A DNA stretch of 64,000 nt from an uncultured Prevotellaceae bacterium (GCA_902784615.1 CACZVN010000008.1:55878-119877), one strand, 5' to 3'; positions 52,973-62,129 are shown, counted from the first letter of the stretch. The notes: a model not told the origin generated them from the letters alone. Program-made: numbers and translations.

Positions 52973-55488
52973 TGAAGAAGTTTTTAATAATCTTAGCTTT
53001 ATTTACTGGAATAATTTGTTCAGCTCAAAATATTTCAGTTAGTAGTTTCAAATTGTTGGATACAGATCTGACAGCTAACACTGCTGGTACAATGGTGCAG
53101 GATCAGAATGGAGAAACAGCTGCTCTAATTAAAGTTGTTACTACTCAGACGGGGTTCACCTTTGATGGTGGAGCATTGGGTATAGTAAAAACTAAGCAAA
53201 CTCCAGGTGAGGTATGGGTATATATTCCTCGTGGAGCCAAGAAGTTAACAATTAAGCATCCTGAATTAGGCGTATTGCGTGATTTTTATTTCCCATGTTC
53301 GATAGAATCAGGAAGGACTTATGAAATGATTCTTGTAACAGGAGAAGTGCAGACTGTTGTAAAACAAGCACGAACATCTCAATATGTTGTATTTAACTTA
53401 ACCCCTCCAGATGCTGTTGTAGAATTAAATGGAGAACTTCTCAAGACAGAAGGTGGAGTTGCTTCGAAGATGGTTAAATTTGGAACTTACAGTTATAGAG
53501 TCCAAGCGCCAGACTATCTATTAGAGGCTGGTTCGGTAACTGTTGATGATCCTGATAATAAGAAAATTGTAAATGTTAGTTTGAAACCAAATTTTGCAAA
53601 GGTATCTATAAGTGTAGATAATAATGCAGAGATATGGATTAATGGCGAGAAGAAGGGTATTGGTTCTTGGACTGGGAACTTAGGAGCTGGTACATATGAA
53701 TTGGAAGCAAAGAAGGAGGGGCATCGTAGCACTTTGATGACTAAAGATATAGAAGTTACACCAGATCCCCAGATAGTTAGTTTGCAAGCACCAATTCCCA
53801 TATTTGGAGAAGCCGACATTAACAGTTCGCCTGGTATGGCTGACATTTTTCTCGATGGGAAGAACGTCGGTAAAACTCCTCAATTAATATCAAAGTTATT
53901 AATAGGAGATCACCAAATTAGATTTGTGAGAGAAGGATATGAAGATTATGTGTCCACCATTACTATAAGTGAAAATGAAACTTTTAACATTCATGCACAA
54001 TTAAAAGAAAGAGCTGCATCTTTTGTAGAAAACTCAAAGACTAATACTTTATATTATGAGGGTAATATAGGAAACAATGTATGGAGAGTTGGCATTGTTG
54101 ATACGGAGGACATTATTAAAATGATGCCGGAGTATAGTAAGGCTCAAAAAGATATAGATGCCCTTCAGGCTCAGTATGAGGCCGACTTGAAGTCGATGCA
54201 GGACGAACTCCAGAAGAAGGCCGAGGCTTTCGACAAGGAGCAGGCCACCCTGCCCGACAACATCAAGCAGCGCCGTCAGACAGAGCTGCAGGAAATGTAC
54301 ACCAAGATCCAGCAGACTTATCAGGACAACCAGCAGGCCCTTCAGAAAGCCGCTCAGGAGAAAATGCAGGCTATCACTGCCAAGGTGCTTGATGCCATTA
54401 GAATCGTCGGTGATAGAGGTAAATTTATACGCATTTCTGAAACAAATGCTGGTACACCTTATTTAAATAAGTCATATTTGATTGACGTAACATCTCTTGT
54501 AAAGAAGGAAATGAAGTTAATTTCGATTGCAAGTGTTGATTTGGATAAAAAGAATGTACTTAATGGTAAATTGGGTTATATTAACACTCAGGAGATAATT
54601 CAGGCCATGCCCGAGTACAATAAGGTTAAGAAAGAGGTTGATGCCCTCCAAAATCAGTATGATTCGGAATTGAAGTCCATGCAGGATGAACTACAGAAGA
54701 AGTCTGAGGTCTTCGAAAAGGAACAGGTCAGACTGCCTGAGAATATCAAGCAGCGCCGTCAGGCTGAGTTGCAGGATATGTACACCAAGATTCAGCAGCT
54801 TTATCAGGACAACCAGCAGGCTCTTCAGAAAGCTTCTCAGGAGAAAATGCAAACCCTCAGCGCTAAGGTGCTTGATGCCACTCAAACAATTGGAGACAAC
54901 GATGGATATGCTATAATATATGATATGAATGCAGGTATTCCATTTATGAATGAATCATATATGATAGATGTGACGTCATTTGTAATGAAAAGGCTAAAAA
55001 TTCCAACAAAGACAGACGGGATACCAACTAAAAAGAACTTGTTAACAGCAAAATGGGGTCACGTAGATACCCAACAGATTATCCAGGCTATGCCCGAGTA
55101 TAACAGGGCAAAGACCGAGATCGATGCCCTCCAGCAGCAGTATGAGGCTGACCTGAAATCGATGCAGGACGAGCTCCAGAAGAAGGCCGAATCTTTCGAC
55201 AAGGAGCAGGCGATGTTGCCAGAGAATGTAAAACAAAGCCGTCAGTCCGAGTTGCAGGATCAGTACACAAGGATTCAGCAGAGTTATCAGGATAACCAAC
55301 AGGCTCTCCAGAATGCTTCCCAGGAGAAGATGCAGGCTATCACTGCTAAGGTGCTCGACGCCATCAAGGCCGTCGGTCAGGAGGGTGGCTATATCATTAT
55401 CGACGAAAGCAAATCAGGAATACCTTATATTAGTCCAGGTCTTTCGGTTGATGTAACAAGTCTAGTAAAACTAAAAATGGGATTGTAA
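52972..55488 (+). CDS. PEGA protein 4: N-module, PEGA unit and three tandem OmpH/Skp modules
   Basis: 838 residues with a signal peptide ending CSA-Q. N-module and beta-sandwiches as in the paralogues, a PEGA unit at about 279-345 (MADIFLDGKNVGKTPQ), then three OmpH/Skp modules at about 371-515, 532-673 and 692-838. Each has the Skp shape: short strand (VDTxxIIQAMPEYN), two long helices with LKSMQDELQKK and YQDNQQALQ, and closing strands ending in VTSLVK. Skp is a trimeric periplasmic chaperone for outer-membrane proteins, so three modules in one chain could fold as an internal trimer. The coiled-coil DNA is G+C-rich in contrast to its A+T-rich surroundings and resembles the neighbouring ompH gene. 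Confidence 0.82.
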   Translation: MKKFLIILALFTGIICSAQNISVSSFKLLDTDLTANTAGTMVQDQNGETAALIKVVTTQTGFTFDGGALGIVKTKQTPGEVWVYIPRGAKKLTIKHPELGVLRDFYFPCSIESGRTYEMILVTGEVQTVVKQARTSQYVVFNLTPPDAVVELNGELLKTEGGVASKMVKFGTYSYRVQAPDYLLEAGSVTVDDPDNKKIVNVSLKPNFAKVSISVDNNAEIWINGEKKGIGSWTGNLGAGTYELEAKKEGHRSTLMTKDIEVTPDPQIVSLQAPIPIFGEADINSSPGMADIFLDGKNVGKTPQLISKLLIGDHQIRFVREGYEDYVSTITISENETFNIHAQLKERAASFVENSKTNTLYYEGNIGNNVWRVGIVDTEDIIKMMPEYSKAQKDIDALQAQYEADLKSMQDELQKKAEAFDKEQATLPDNIKQRRQTELQEMYTKIQQTYQDNQQALQKAAQEKMQAITAKVLDAIRIVGDRGKFIRISETNAGTPYLNKSYLIDVTSLVKKEMKLISIASVDLDKKNVLNGKLGYINTQEIIQAMPEYNKVKKEVDALQNQYDSELKSMQDELQKKSEVFEKEQVRLPENIKQRRQAELQDMYTKIQQLYQDNQQALQKASQEKMQTLSAKVLDATQTIGDNDGYAIIYDMNAGIPFMNESYMIDVTSFVMKRLKIPTKTDGIPTKKNLLTAKWGHVDTQQIIQAMPEYNRAKTEIDALQQQYEADLKSMQDELQKKAESFDKEQAMLPENVKQSRQSELQDQYTRIQQSYQDNQQALQNASQEKMQAITAKVLDAIKAVGQEGGYIIIDESKSGIPYISPGLSVDVTSLVKLKMGL

Positions 55489-55491
55489 GAT

Positions 55492-56325
55492 TTATCCTAA
55501 AGTAATGTTTTCCACGCAGATGTCTTCGTGGAGGAAGATCTGCGCGGATTCCTTGAACTTGTCGGGGTTCTCAGTGGTGAGGTAATGGACGGAAGCGCCC
55601 TGAGAACAGCGCTGCTCGATCTGCGGATGGCGTTCAAGGTAGTTTTTCAGGCTTGAGGCGACGTAATCGCCTTGGGAGATGATGCGTACGCCTGTGGGCA
55701 GGTATTTGAGAATCTTCGGCATGAGCAGGGGATAGTGGGTGCAGCCGAGGATGAGGGCATCGATCTGCGGATCCTTCTGCATGATCTGGTCGATGCGCTT
55801 CTTCACGAAGTAGTCGGCACCGGGCGAGTCGGCCTCGTTGTACTCGACGAGGGGTACCCAGAAGGGACAGGCCACGCCCGACACCTGAATGTCGGGGTGC
55901 AGTTTCTGGATCTCGAGGTTATAACTCTCGCTCTTGATGGTGCCCTCGGTGGCGAGCACGCCGACATGACGACTCTGGGTGAGACTGCCGATGACTTCGG
56001 CCGTGGGACGGATGATGCCAAGCACGCGGCGCTCGGGATCCCATTGAGGCAGGTCGTGCTGCTGGATGGTGCGCAGGGCCTTGGCACTGGCGGTGTTACA
56101 ACCTAATATAACAAGATGACAGCCCATCTCGAAAAGCTTCAGCACGGCCTGGCGCGTGAACTCATAGACCACGTCGAAGGAGCGCGGTCCGTAGGGGGCC
56201 CGGGCATTGTCGCCCAGATAGAGATAGTCGTATTGGGGAAGCTGCTGGCGGATGCCGTGAAGAATGGTGAGTCCGCCGTAGCCGCTGTCGAAGACGCCAA
56301 TGGGGCCGGGACTACTTGAGAGCAT
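55492..56325 (-). CDS. murI: Glutamate racemase
   Basis: 277 residues. Catalytic cysteines are in LGCNTASAKAL and LGCTHYPLL, with IGVFDSGYGGLTIL and YLGDNARAPYGPRS at the N-terminus. It makes D-glutamate for peptidoglycan in the cytosol. It is the last gene of the minus-strand envelope operon and overlaps the upstream ompH gene by 14 bp. It meets PEGA gene 4 tail-to-tail with 3 bp between the stops. Confidence 0.96.
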   Translation of the reverse strand: MLSSSPGPIGVFDSGYGGLTILHGIRQQLPQYDYLYLGDNARAPYGPRSFDVVYEFTRQAVLKLFEMGCHLVILGCNTASAKALRTIQQHDLPQWDPERRVLGIIRPTAEVIGSLTQSRHVGVLATEGTIKSESYNLEIQKLHPDIQVSGVACPFWVPLVEYNEADSPGADYFVKKRIDQIMQKDPQIDALILGCTHYPLLMPKILKYLPTGVRIISQGDYVASSLKNYLERHPQIEQRCSQGASVHYLTTENPDKFKESAQIFLHEDICVENITLG

Positions 56326-56824
56326 TCTTTACCAACTGGTTGATATCCTCGCCCATGGCGGGGTTCAGGAAGGGCAGGGCCTTCGTATCGGTATCGTAGA
56401 TAAAGGCATAGCCACGCTCGCGACCGATCTTACCAAGCAGTTCGATAAGACGGATCTTCAGGGGAGCCAACAGATCTTTTTCTGCCTGGATGAGTTCCTC
56501 ACGGCCGCTTTCCTTGAAAGCAATGTTCTTCTCCATCAGTTCCTGGAGTTCCGTCTGACGCTTCTGGAGAATGGTCTTGGGGAAATCGTGCTGCCCGTCG
56601 AGGAACTCCTCGTACTTACGGTTGAACTCGTCTTCCACCCGTCGCGTCTCGGCCTGATACTGTGCTTTCAGGTCTGTGAGTTCCTTCTGTGCCTTGACGT
56701 AGTCGGGCATTGCCTGAAGGGCCGCCTCGTAGCTGAGGTAGCCGAAACGGAATGTGCTGTTTTCCTGGGCAAACGAGCCCAGGAAAACGCACATCGTTAT
56801 AAGGGTGATGACGAATCGCTTCAT
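56312..56824 (-). CDS. OmpH/Skp family chaperone (third of three)
   Basis: 170 residues with a signal peptide (MKRFVITLITMCVFLGSFA). Skp pattern: FRFGYLSYEAALQAMPDYVKAQKELTDLKAQYQAE, long helices to about 130, and an end with YIYDTDTKALPF-type closing strands (FIYDTDTKALPFL). A periplasmic holdase for outer-membrane proteins. It is the most divergent of the three ompH genes and lies 1 bp after the middle copy. Confidence 0.93.
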   Translation of the reverse strand: MKRFVITLITMCVFLGSFAQENSTFRFGYLSYEAALQAMPDYVKAQKELTDLKAQYQAETRRVEDEFNRKYEEFLDGQHDFPKTILQKRQTELQELMEKNIAFKESGREELIQAEKDLLAPLKIRLIELLGKIGRERGYAFIYDTDTKALPFLNPAMGEDINQLVKNALK

Positions 56825-56825
56825 A

Positions 56826-57335
56826 TTACTTTAAGCCAAGCTTGGTCTTCACAGCAGCGGTCACGTCGGTAGAGAGCGTGGTGCTGATGTAGGGTGCAAC
56901 ATCAAGAGCTGTAACTTGCAGAATATAAATATAACTTCCTTCTTGACCCACAGCCTTGATGGCGTCGAGCACCTTGGCACTGATGGCCTGCATCTTCTCA
57001 GCAGAAGCCTTCTGGAGAGCTTGTTGGTTATCCTGATAACTTTGCTGGATTTTTTGTTGCATATCACCTAATTCCTGCTCACGACGCTGCTTAATATTTT
57101 CAGGAAGAGTTTCTGCATTCTTCTGATAGTCCTCCAACTTTTTATTAAATTCGTCCTGCATGCCTTTTAAATCAGCTTGATATTGCTCTGTAAGAGCCTT
57201 AATTTCAGACTCTGCTTTACTGTACTCTGGCATAGCCTGCATTATTTCCTGAATGTTCACGTGTCCGAACTTCTGGGCGTTAGCGGTGGTGAAACCGCAG
57301 ATGGCGCAAATAGCGCAAAGAATTAATTTCTTCAT
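56826..57335 (-). CDS. OmpH/Skp family chaperone (second of three)
   Basis: 169 residues with a signal peptide ending TANA. It has VNIQEIMQAMPEYSKAESEIKALTEQ, then NIKQRREQELGDMQ, YQDNQQALQKASAEKMQAISAKVLDAIKAVGQEG and a C-terminus ending VTAAVKTKLGLK. It is closely related to the three Skp modules of PEGA protein 4. Its coiled-coil DNA (about 57030-57240) is A+T-rich, unlike the rest of the operon, which fits recombination with that gene. Periplasmic chaperone role as for Skp. Confidence 0.95.
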   Translation of the reverse strand: MKKLILCAICAICGFTTANAQKFGHVNIQEIMQAMPEYSKAESEIKALTEQYQADLKGMQDEFNKKLEDYQKNAETLPENIKQRREQELGDMQQKIQQSYQDNQQALQKASAEKMQAISAKVLDAIKAVGQEGSYIYILQVTALDVAPYISTTLSTDVTAAVKTKLGLK

Positions 57336-57337
57336 TT

Positions 57338-57377
57338 TCTTATTAATGTTTAATGTTTAATCTTTAATGTTTAATGT
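57338..57377. repeat. TTTAATG tandem repeat
   Basis: Tandem TTTAATG/TTTAATC units in the gap between two ompH genes. Confidence 0.8.
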
Positions 57378-57379
57378 AT

Positions 57380-57889
57380 TTAGTATCCGAGTTTTCTCAA
57401 CACTTCTGAGCTGATATCTATTTTCGGGGAACCGAAGATAATGCCCGTATCACTGGCGCGGTCGAGCACCAACTGATAACCGCGCTGGTCGGCGATATCC
57501 TTGACGGCATTATAGATCTCGTCCTGGATAGGTGTCATCAGGGCCGTTCGCTTCTTGAATAGTTCACCTTCTGGACCGAAGTATTTCTTCTTCAGGTCGG
57601 CTGCCTCCTTTTCCTTGGATACGATGGCGTCCTGCTTGGCCTGCTTCTGTTCCTTGGAGAGGAAGACCACCTCGTTCTGGTAGTTCTTGTAAAGTGTCTG
57701 GGCCTCGGTAGTCAGGGCATCAACCTCTGCCTGCCACTGCTTCGACACCTGACTCAACTGTTCATTGGCCCGTTCGTAGGCGGGGATGTTCTTCAGGATA
57801 TACTCCATATCCACCAGGGCGAACTTCTGGGCTGAAGCCGATGTCCATCCAAAGATAGCACAGAGGGCGCAGATAATCAGTTTCTTCAT
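57380..57889 (-). CDS. OmpH/Skp family chaperone (first of three)
   Basis: 169 residues with a signal peptide (ending SASA-Q). Skp pattern: FALVDMEYILKNIPAYERANEQLSQVSKQWQ, a charged coiled coil rich in Lys/Glu/Gln and the end YQLVLDRASDTGIIFGSPKIDISSEVL. It directly follows bamA, the usual order bamA-skp, so its likely partner is the BAM pathway. It is less like the PEGA-protein modules than the second copy. Confidence 0.95.
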   Translation of the reverse strand: MKKLIICALCAIFGWTSASAQKFALVDMEYILKNIPAYERANEQLSQVSKQWQAEVDALTTEAQTLYKNYQNEVVFLSKEQKQAKQDAIVSKEKEAADLKKKYFGPEGELFKKRTALMTPIQDEIYNAVKDIADQRGYQLVLDRASDTGIIFGSPKIDISSEVLRKLGY

Positions 57890-57946
57890 AATTGTTATAT
57901 TTTATGTTATACGACTCTTTGACGTTTGAAGTGTTAAAAGGTTTAA

Positions 57947-60664
57947 TTAGAACTCCTGTCCGAGAATGAAGTGGAAATTGCTACCGCCTTTCGACATGGC
58001 ACCGCTCTGGCTCGTATAGACATTGTCGAAACCGTAGGCCCAGTCGATACCCATCAAGCCCACCATCGGGAGATAGAGACGGACACCGATACCGGCAGAG
58101 CGTTTCATCTTGAACGGGTTGAAATCTCTGGCATCGGCCCAGGCGTTACCTGCTTCAAGGAAACCGAGACCGTAGATCGTCGTGTTACCCAGCATCACCG
58201 GGTAGCGGAGCTCGAGTGTGAAGCGGTCGTAGGCATAGGAGTTATAGGAGGAGATCGTACCTCCCTTCATCATCGTCTCGTAGGCCGCAGAGTAGGAGAT
58301 AGAACCGTTCTCATAGCCGCGCAGGCCGATGGTCTCCTCGGAATAGCCATACGAATAACCGCTCATACCGTCACCACCGACGTAGAAGGTCTCAAACGGT
58401 GAACGTTTATTTTGGTTATAGGCACCCAGCAGTCCCATTTCGACGCGGGTCATGAGCACCAGACACTTCTGACCGCTGGTGAGAGCGGTGAAGGTGCGGG
58501 TCTTGAACTTCCATTTGTGGTATTCGATCCAGCGGTACATTTCCTGCAACTCGTCTTCGTAGGAGGCGGAGTTGGCGTTCTTGGCCAGATTCGCATAGTC
58601 CTTGCCGTCGAAAGCAGACCATGGAGGTGTGATAGTTGCCGACAGGAGGAACTCTGAACCACGGCGGGGGAACAACTGGTTGTCGGTAGAGGTTCTTGCC
58701 AGTGTCAGTCCGAGGTTGATGTTGTTACAGTTACCGTTATGGATGTAGAAATAACTCCAGTCGCGCAACATATAACGGGTATAGCCGAGGGTTGCGGAGA
58801 ACTGGAAATAGTCATCGGGCCAGCGCAGGCGCTTACCCCATCCGATACTGGCACCGAAGACGGTCATCGTCTTGTCATCATCGAGCATCGAATCATAATT
58901 ATAGTAATAGTTGTTATACGAGCCGTAGCCATAACTATACATGGCGTAGTTGTTGTAGAACGCGTTATTGCGGTAGTAACTGGAGATGTCTGACTGGTGG
59001 GAGTAGTAGGCACCGATATTAAAACTGTTCGGACGCTTGCCGCCAAACCAGTTCGTGCCGTAACTCGCACTCAGGGAACTGTAGTATGAACCGTTTGTCT
59101 GGAAGCTGAAGGCGAGCTGCTCACCGTCACCATAGGGCAGAATGCCACGGTGCAGCTTGTTCTTGCCGAAGAGGTTACGGATGGAGAAGTTGTTGAACTT
59201 AATGCCGATCTTTCCGATGAGACCCGTCTGTCCCCAACCCAGAGAGAACTCCAACTGGTCATTAGACTTCTGCTCGAGTTGCCAGTTGATATCCACGGTA
59301 CCGTCCTCGTAGTTGGGCTTGATATCGGGCATCACTTTCTCCGGGTCGAAGAATCCCATCGAGGCGATATCGCGCTGGGAGCGCTGCAGGGCATCCTTAT
59401 TGAACAGGTCGCCGGGCTTTGTGTGGAGCTCACGGCGTACCACTTCCTCATAGAGACGGTCGTTACCGTAGATGCGGATATGGTTCAGGTGAGCCTGCGG
59501 ACCCTCTGTGACGCGCATCTCCAGGTCGATGGAGTCGCCGACGATGTTCACCTCCACGGGGTCGATGTTGGAGAACACGTAGCCGTTGTTGTAATAGTAG
59601 TTGCCTGCGGCATCCTCGTCTTCCTTCAGGCGTTTGCTGATATGCTTCTGGTTGTAGATGTCGCCAGTCTTCATGCCCAGTACGGCATTCAGATAGTCGG
59701 TGGTCACCACGGTGTTACCCACCCACGTGATATTGCGGATGAAATACTTTTCACCCTCATCGACTTTTACAAAGACATTCACGTGCTTCTCGTCGAAGTT
59801 GCTGACAGAGTCTTCGATGATGGTCGCATCGCGGAAGCCCAGTTCGTTGTACTTCTCGATCAGTGCCTGCTTGGCTTCCTTATAACGTTCGTCTGTAAAC
59901 TTCTTGGCTTTGAAGATGTTATTGAACTTTCCAGCCTCGTGGATCTTGCCGAAGGCACCCTTACTGATTATCGAACCCTTGATCTTGCTGTCGTCCAGTT
60001 GGTCATTGCCTTCAAAGACCAGATGGCGAACCTTCATCTTGGCCTTTTTGTCGATATTCACGTCGAGGACGATCTGTCCGGGGTTGTTGGGGTCGTCGAG
60101 CTGGGTGATGTCGATCTCAGCATTCTTGTAACCCTTCTCGTCGAAGTATCTCTTGGCCAGGATCTTCGCACGGTCGATGACATTGCGCGTCAGACTCATG
60201 CCTTTCACCATACCAAGCTTCGCCTCCATATCATCACGCTCCGCCTTCTTGATACCGTGATAGACGATGTTGCTGATGCGGGGACGCAGGCCCAGATGGA
60301 TGCAGAGGTAGATCTTTGAACCGACGATGGAGTCGGCCGTGATGCTTACCTTCGAGAACAGACCGTTGCGCCAGTAGCGCTTCACGGCCTCGGTGATCTG
60401 GGAGCCCGGGATCTCTACCTGCTGGCCCACCGTCAGACCGGAAAGACCCGTGAGCACATAGTCCTCATAGCCTTCCACACCTTCTACGGCGATGCCGGCA
60501 ATCTCACAGGTACGTGGGGTACCGGCGTAAGAGATGTCGGGATTGACGATCTTGTCCTGAGCGTAAGAAGTGGAAAGTGAAAAATGAGAAGTGAAGAGTG
60601 CTGTCAGCACTGCCACTTTCCATTTCGCATCCACTCTTATATACCTTATTATATTAAATAGCAT
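57947..60664 (-). CDS. bamA: Outer membrane protein assembly factor BamA
   Basis: 905 residues with a signal peptide, POTRA domains (about 60-440) and a 16-strand barrel with many Tyr/Asn-rich loops (YYRNNAFYNNYAMYSYGYGSYNNYYYNYDS). Family stretches are YVGGDGMSGYSYGYS, GLRGYENG (the conserved RGF/RGY motif of lid loop L6) and the terminal strand FHFILGQEF. It inserts beta-barrel proteins into the outer membrane. Its signal peptide region is partly encoded by a GTGAA-type repeat (60566-60598). Confidence 0.96.
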   Translation of the reverse strand: MLFNIIRYIRVDAKWKVAVLTALFTSHFSLSTSYAQDKIVNPDISYAGTPRTCEIAGIAVEGVEGYEDYVLTGLSGLTVGQQVEIPGSQITEAVKRYWRNGLFSKVSITADSIVGSKIYLCIHLGLRPRISNIVYHGIKKAERDDMEAKLGMVKGMSLTRNVIDRAKILAKRYFDEKGYKNAEIDITQLDDPNNPGQIVLDVNIDKKAKMKVRHLVFEGNDQLDDSKIKGSIISKGAFGKIHEAGKFNNIFKAKKFTDERYKEAKQALIEKYNELGFRDATIIEDSVSNFDEKHVNVFVKVDEGEKYFIRNITWVGNTVVTTDYLNAVLGMKTGDIYNQKHISKRLKEDEDAAGNYYYNNGYVFSNIDPVEVNIVGDSIDLEMRVTEGPQAHLNHIRIYGNDRLYEEVVRRELHTKPGDLFNKDALQRSQRDIASMGFFDPEKVMPDIKPNYEDGTVDINWQLEQKSNDQLEFSLGWGQTGLIGKIGIKFNNFSIRNLFGKNKLHRGILPYGDGEQLAFSFQTNGSYYSSLSASYGTNWFGGKRPNSFNIGAYYSHQSDISSYYRNNAFYNNYAMYSYGYGSYNNYYYNYDSMLDDDKTMTVFGASIGWGKRLRWPDDYFQFSATLGYTRYMLRDWSYFYIHNGNCNNINLGLTLARTSTDNQLFPRRGSEFLLSATITPPWSAFDGKDYANLAKNANSASYEDELQEMYRWIEYHKWKFKTRTFTALTSGQKCLVLMTRVEMGLLGAYNQNKRSPFETFYVGGDGMSGYSYGYSEETIGLRGYENGSISYSAAYETMMKGGTISSYNSYAYDRFTLELRYPVMLGNTTIYGLGFLEAGNAWADARDFNPFKMKRSAGIGVRLYLPMVGLMGIDWAYGFDNVYTSQSGAMSKGGSNFHFILGQEF
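60566..60598. repeat. GTGAA-type heptamer repeat in the bamA signal-peptide region
   Basis: Degenerate units of AAGTGAA type on the plus strand run through the first codons of bamA; a second run (60668-60693) covers the end of uppS. Confidence 0.65.
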
Positions 60665-60676
60665 TTTGAATACTTT

Positions 60677-61429
60677 TCACTCTTCACTTTTCACTTCCTC
60701 TGCTTCCACCTGTGCTTCAGTCTTACCGAAACGGCGCTGACGGCTCTGGTAGCTATAGATAGCCTTGTAGAGCTCCTCCTCGTTGAAATCAGGCCAGTAG
60801 GTGTCGCAGAAATACAACTCCGAATAGGCAATCTGCCAAAGCAGATAATTGGAGATGCGGAGTTCTCCGCCCGTGCGGATCAGCAGGTCGGGATCAGGCA
60901 TGAAGGCCGTTTCCAGATGCTGACTGATAAACTCCTCGGTGATATCGTCTATCTGATACTTACCGTCGCTGACGCCTTGGGCAATCTGTTTCGTTGCCTT
61001 GACCAGTTCCCATCTCGACGAGTAACTCAGGGCAATGACGGCCGTCATCGCGGTATTACCAGCGGTATGGTCTTCCAGTTCCTTGATCTTCTCCTGAACA
61101 ATTACGGGCAGGCGGTCCATGTCACCGATCATCTTGAAGCGTACGTTGTTCTTCATGAAGATCTCTTCCTCCAAGGAGGTCAGGATCAGTCCCATCAGGG
61201 CTGACACTTCCTCGGCAGGACGGTTCCAGTTCTCCGTGGAGAAGGTGTATAGTGTCAGGAATTTGACACCCAGTCTTACGCACTCAGATGTGATGCAGTG
61301 CACGGCATCCACGCCGGCCTGATGGCCGAAACTGCGCTCTTTGCCACGCTCGTTGGCCCAGCGACCGTTGCCGTCCATGATGATGGCAATGTGCTGAGGA
61401 ATACGGCTCATGTCCAAAAGTTCTTTCAT
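60677..61429 (-). CDS. uppS: Undecaprenyl diphosphate synthase
   Basis: 250 residues. [16 protein letters not shown] with the catalytic Asp, [24 protein letters not shown] and the end [23 protein letters not shown]. It makes the C55 lipid carrier for peptidoglycan and other envelope polymers. The ATG at 61429 is chosen; the upstream frame would overlap the preceding gene. The last residues (EEVKSEE) are encoded by a GTGAA-type repeat. 12 bp before bamA. Confidence 0.96.
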   Translation of the reverse strand: MKELLDMSRIPQHIAIIMDGNGRWANERGKERSFGHQAGVDAVHCITSECVRLGVKFLTLYTFSTENWNRPAEEVSALMGLILTSLEEEIFMKNNVRFKMIGDMDRLPVIVQEKIKELEDHTAGNTAMTAVIALSYSSRWELVKATKQIAQGVSDGKYQIDDITEEFISQHLETAFMPDPDLLIRTGGELRISNYLLWQIAYSELYFCDTYWPDFNEEELYKAIYSYQSRQRRFGKTEAQVEAEEVKSEE

Positions 61430-61433
61430 ATAT

Positions 61434-62129
61434 TCAGTCTCTGTCGTTATTACACGTTTTGCATTTCGCCCATAGGTCGTAGGACAGTCCCACTTGGAAC
61501 ACGCTGTAGCAGTCGGTGTTCTTGAAGAGCCCGCTGCTCTTGATCCCATAGATGTCTTCCTTGCCGTCGAGGTTGTCGCAGGGCGTAAAGCGCATCACCC
61601 ATTCGGCCGTGAGGTTCATTCTTGATGCGATCTTCCATTTGACACCAGCACCGATAGGGAGGTTCATCGTGATACCACTGTTGTCTCCGCTATGGTGCGT
61701 CAGTCCTAATCCGAGGGTGATAAACGGGACAAACCGTCGTGCCCCCCTGTATTCCTGTCCCGTGCCGTATGCCCAGAAGTTGTATTCATACCGGAAATCG
61801 GCCTCGGTTATTTGGTTGTTAAACTCATAGCGCTCTATCGGAGACCATGCCTCCTCCACATCGTCGGTGGAGCCCTTGATCTTACCTGTTCCGATGTTCA
61901 CTGCCAGAGCCATTCGGGGATTCAGGTGGTATCTGGCCACCAGCGTGCCCCAAGGTTGCATCCCCTTCAGGATATTGCCGTTGAAGTCACCTGTATAGGT
62001 GATCAGTCCGGCACCGGCTCCCACTTCCGTCCTGTATTCCGGTTCATCCTGCGCCAGGACATCAGCAGCGGGGAGAAGGAATGCTGCCAGCAGTAGTCCT
62101 CCTATTATTCTACCAAAATCCCTCGCCAT
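61434..62129 (-). CDS. DUF6089-like outer membrane beta-barrel protein
   Basis: 231 residues with a signal peptide ([16 protein letters not shown]). Beta-strand repeats with aromatic ends ([58 protein letters not shown]) fit the DUF6089 barrel family that regularly precedes uppS-bamA in Bacteroidales. Four cysteines near the end (CKTCNND). The ATG at 62129 is used and overlaps the DUF6242 gene by 25 bp. Role in envelope assembly inferred from the neighbours. Confidence 0.8.
   Translation of the reverse strand: MARDFGRIIGGLLLAAFLLPAADVLAQDEPEYRTEVGAGAGLITYTGDFNGNILKGMQPWGTLVARYHLNPRMALAVNIGTGKIKGSTDDVEEAWSPIERYEFNNQITEADFRYEYNFWAYGTGQEYRGARRFVPFITLGLGLTHHSGDNSGITMNLPIGAGVKWKIASRMNLTAEWVMRFTPCDNLDGKEDIYGIKSSGLFKNTDCYSVFQVGLSYDLWAKCKTCNNDRD

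Noticed and set aside
47377-55488. CRISPR-like or DNA-level tandem repeat array
   Set aside because: The repetition is due to coding paralogues and protein modules, not short regularly spaced repeats; no cas genes are present.
59150-60319. A 389-codon plus-strand frame opposite bamA
   Set aside because: Composition is typical of an antisense shadow; bamA is unambiguous on the other strand.
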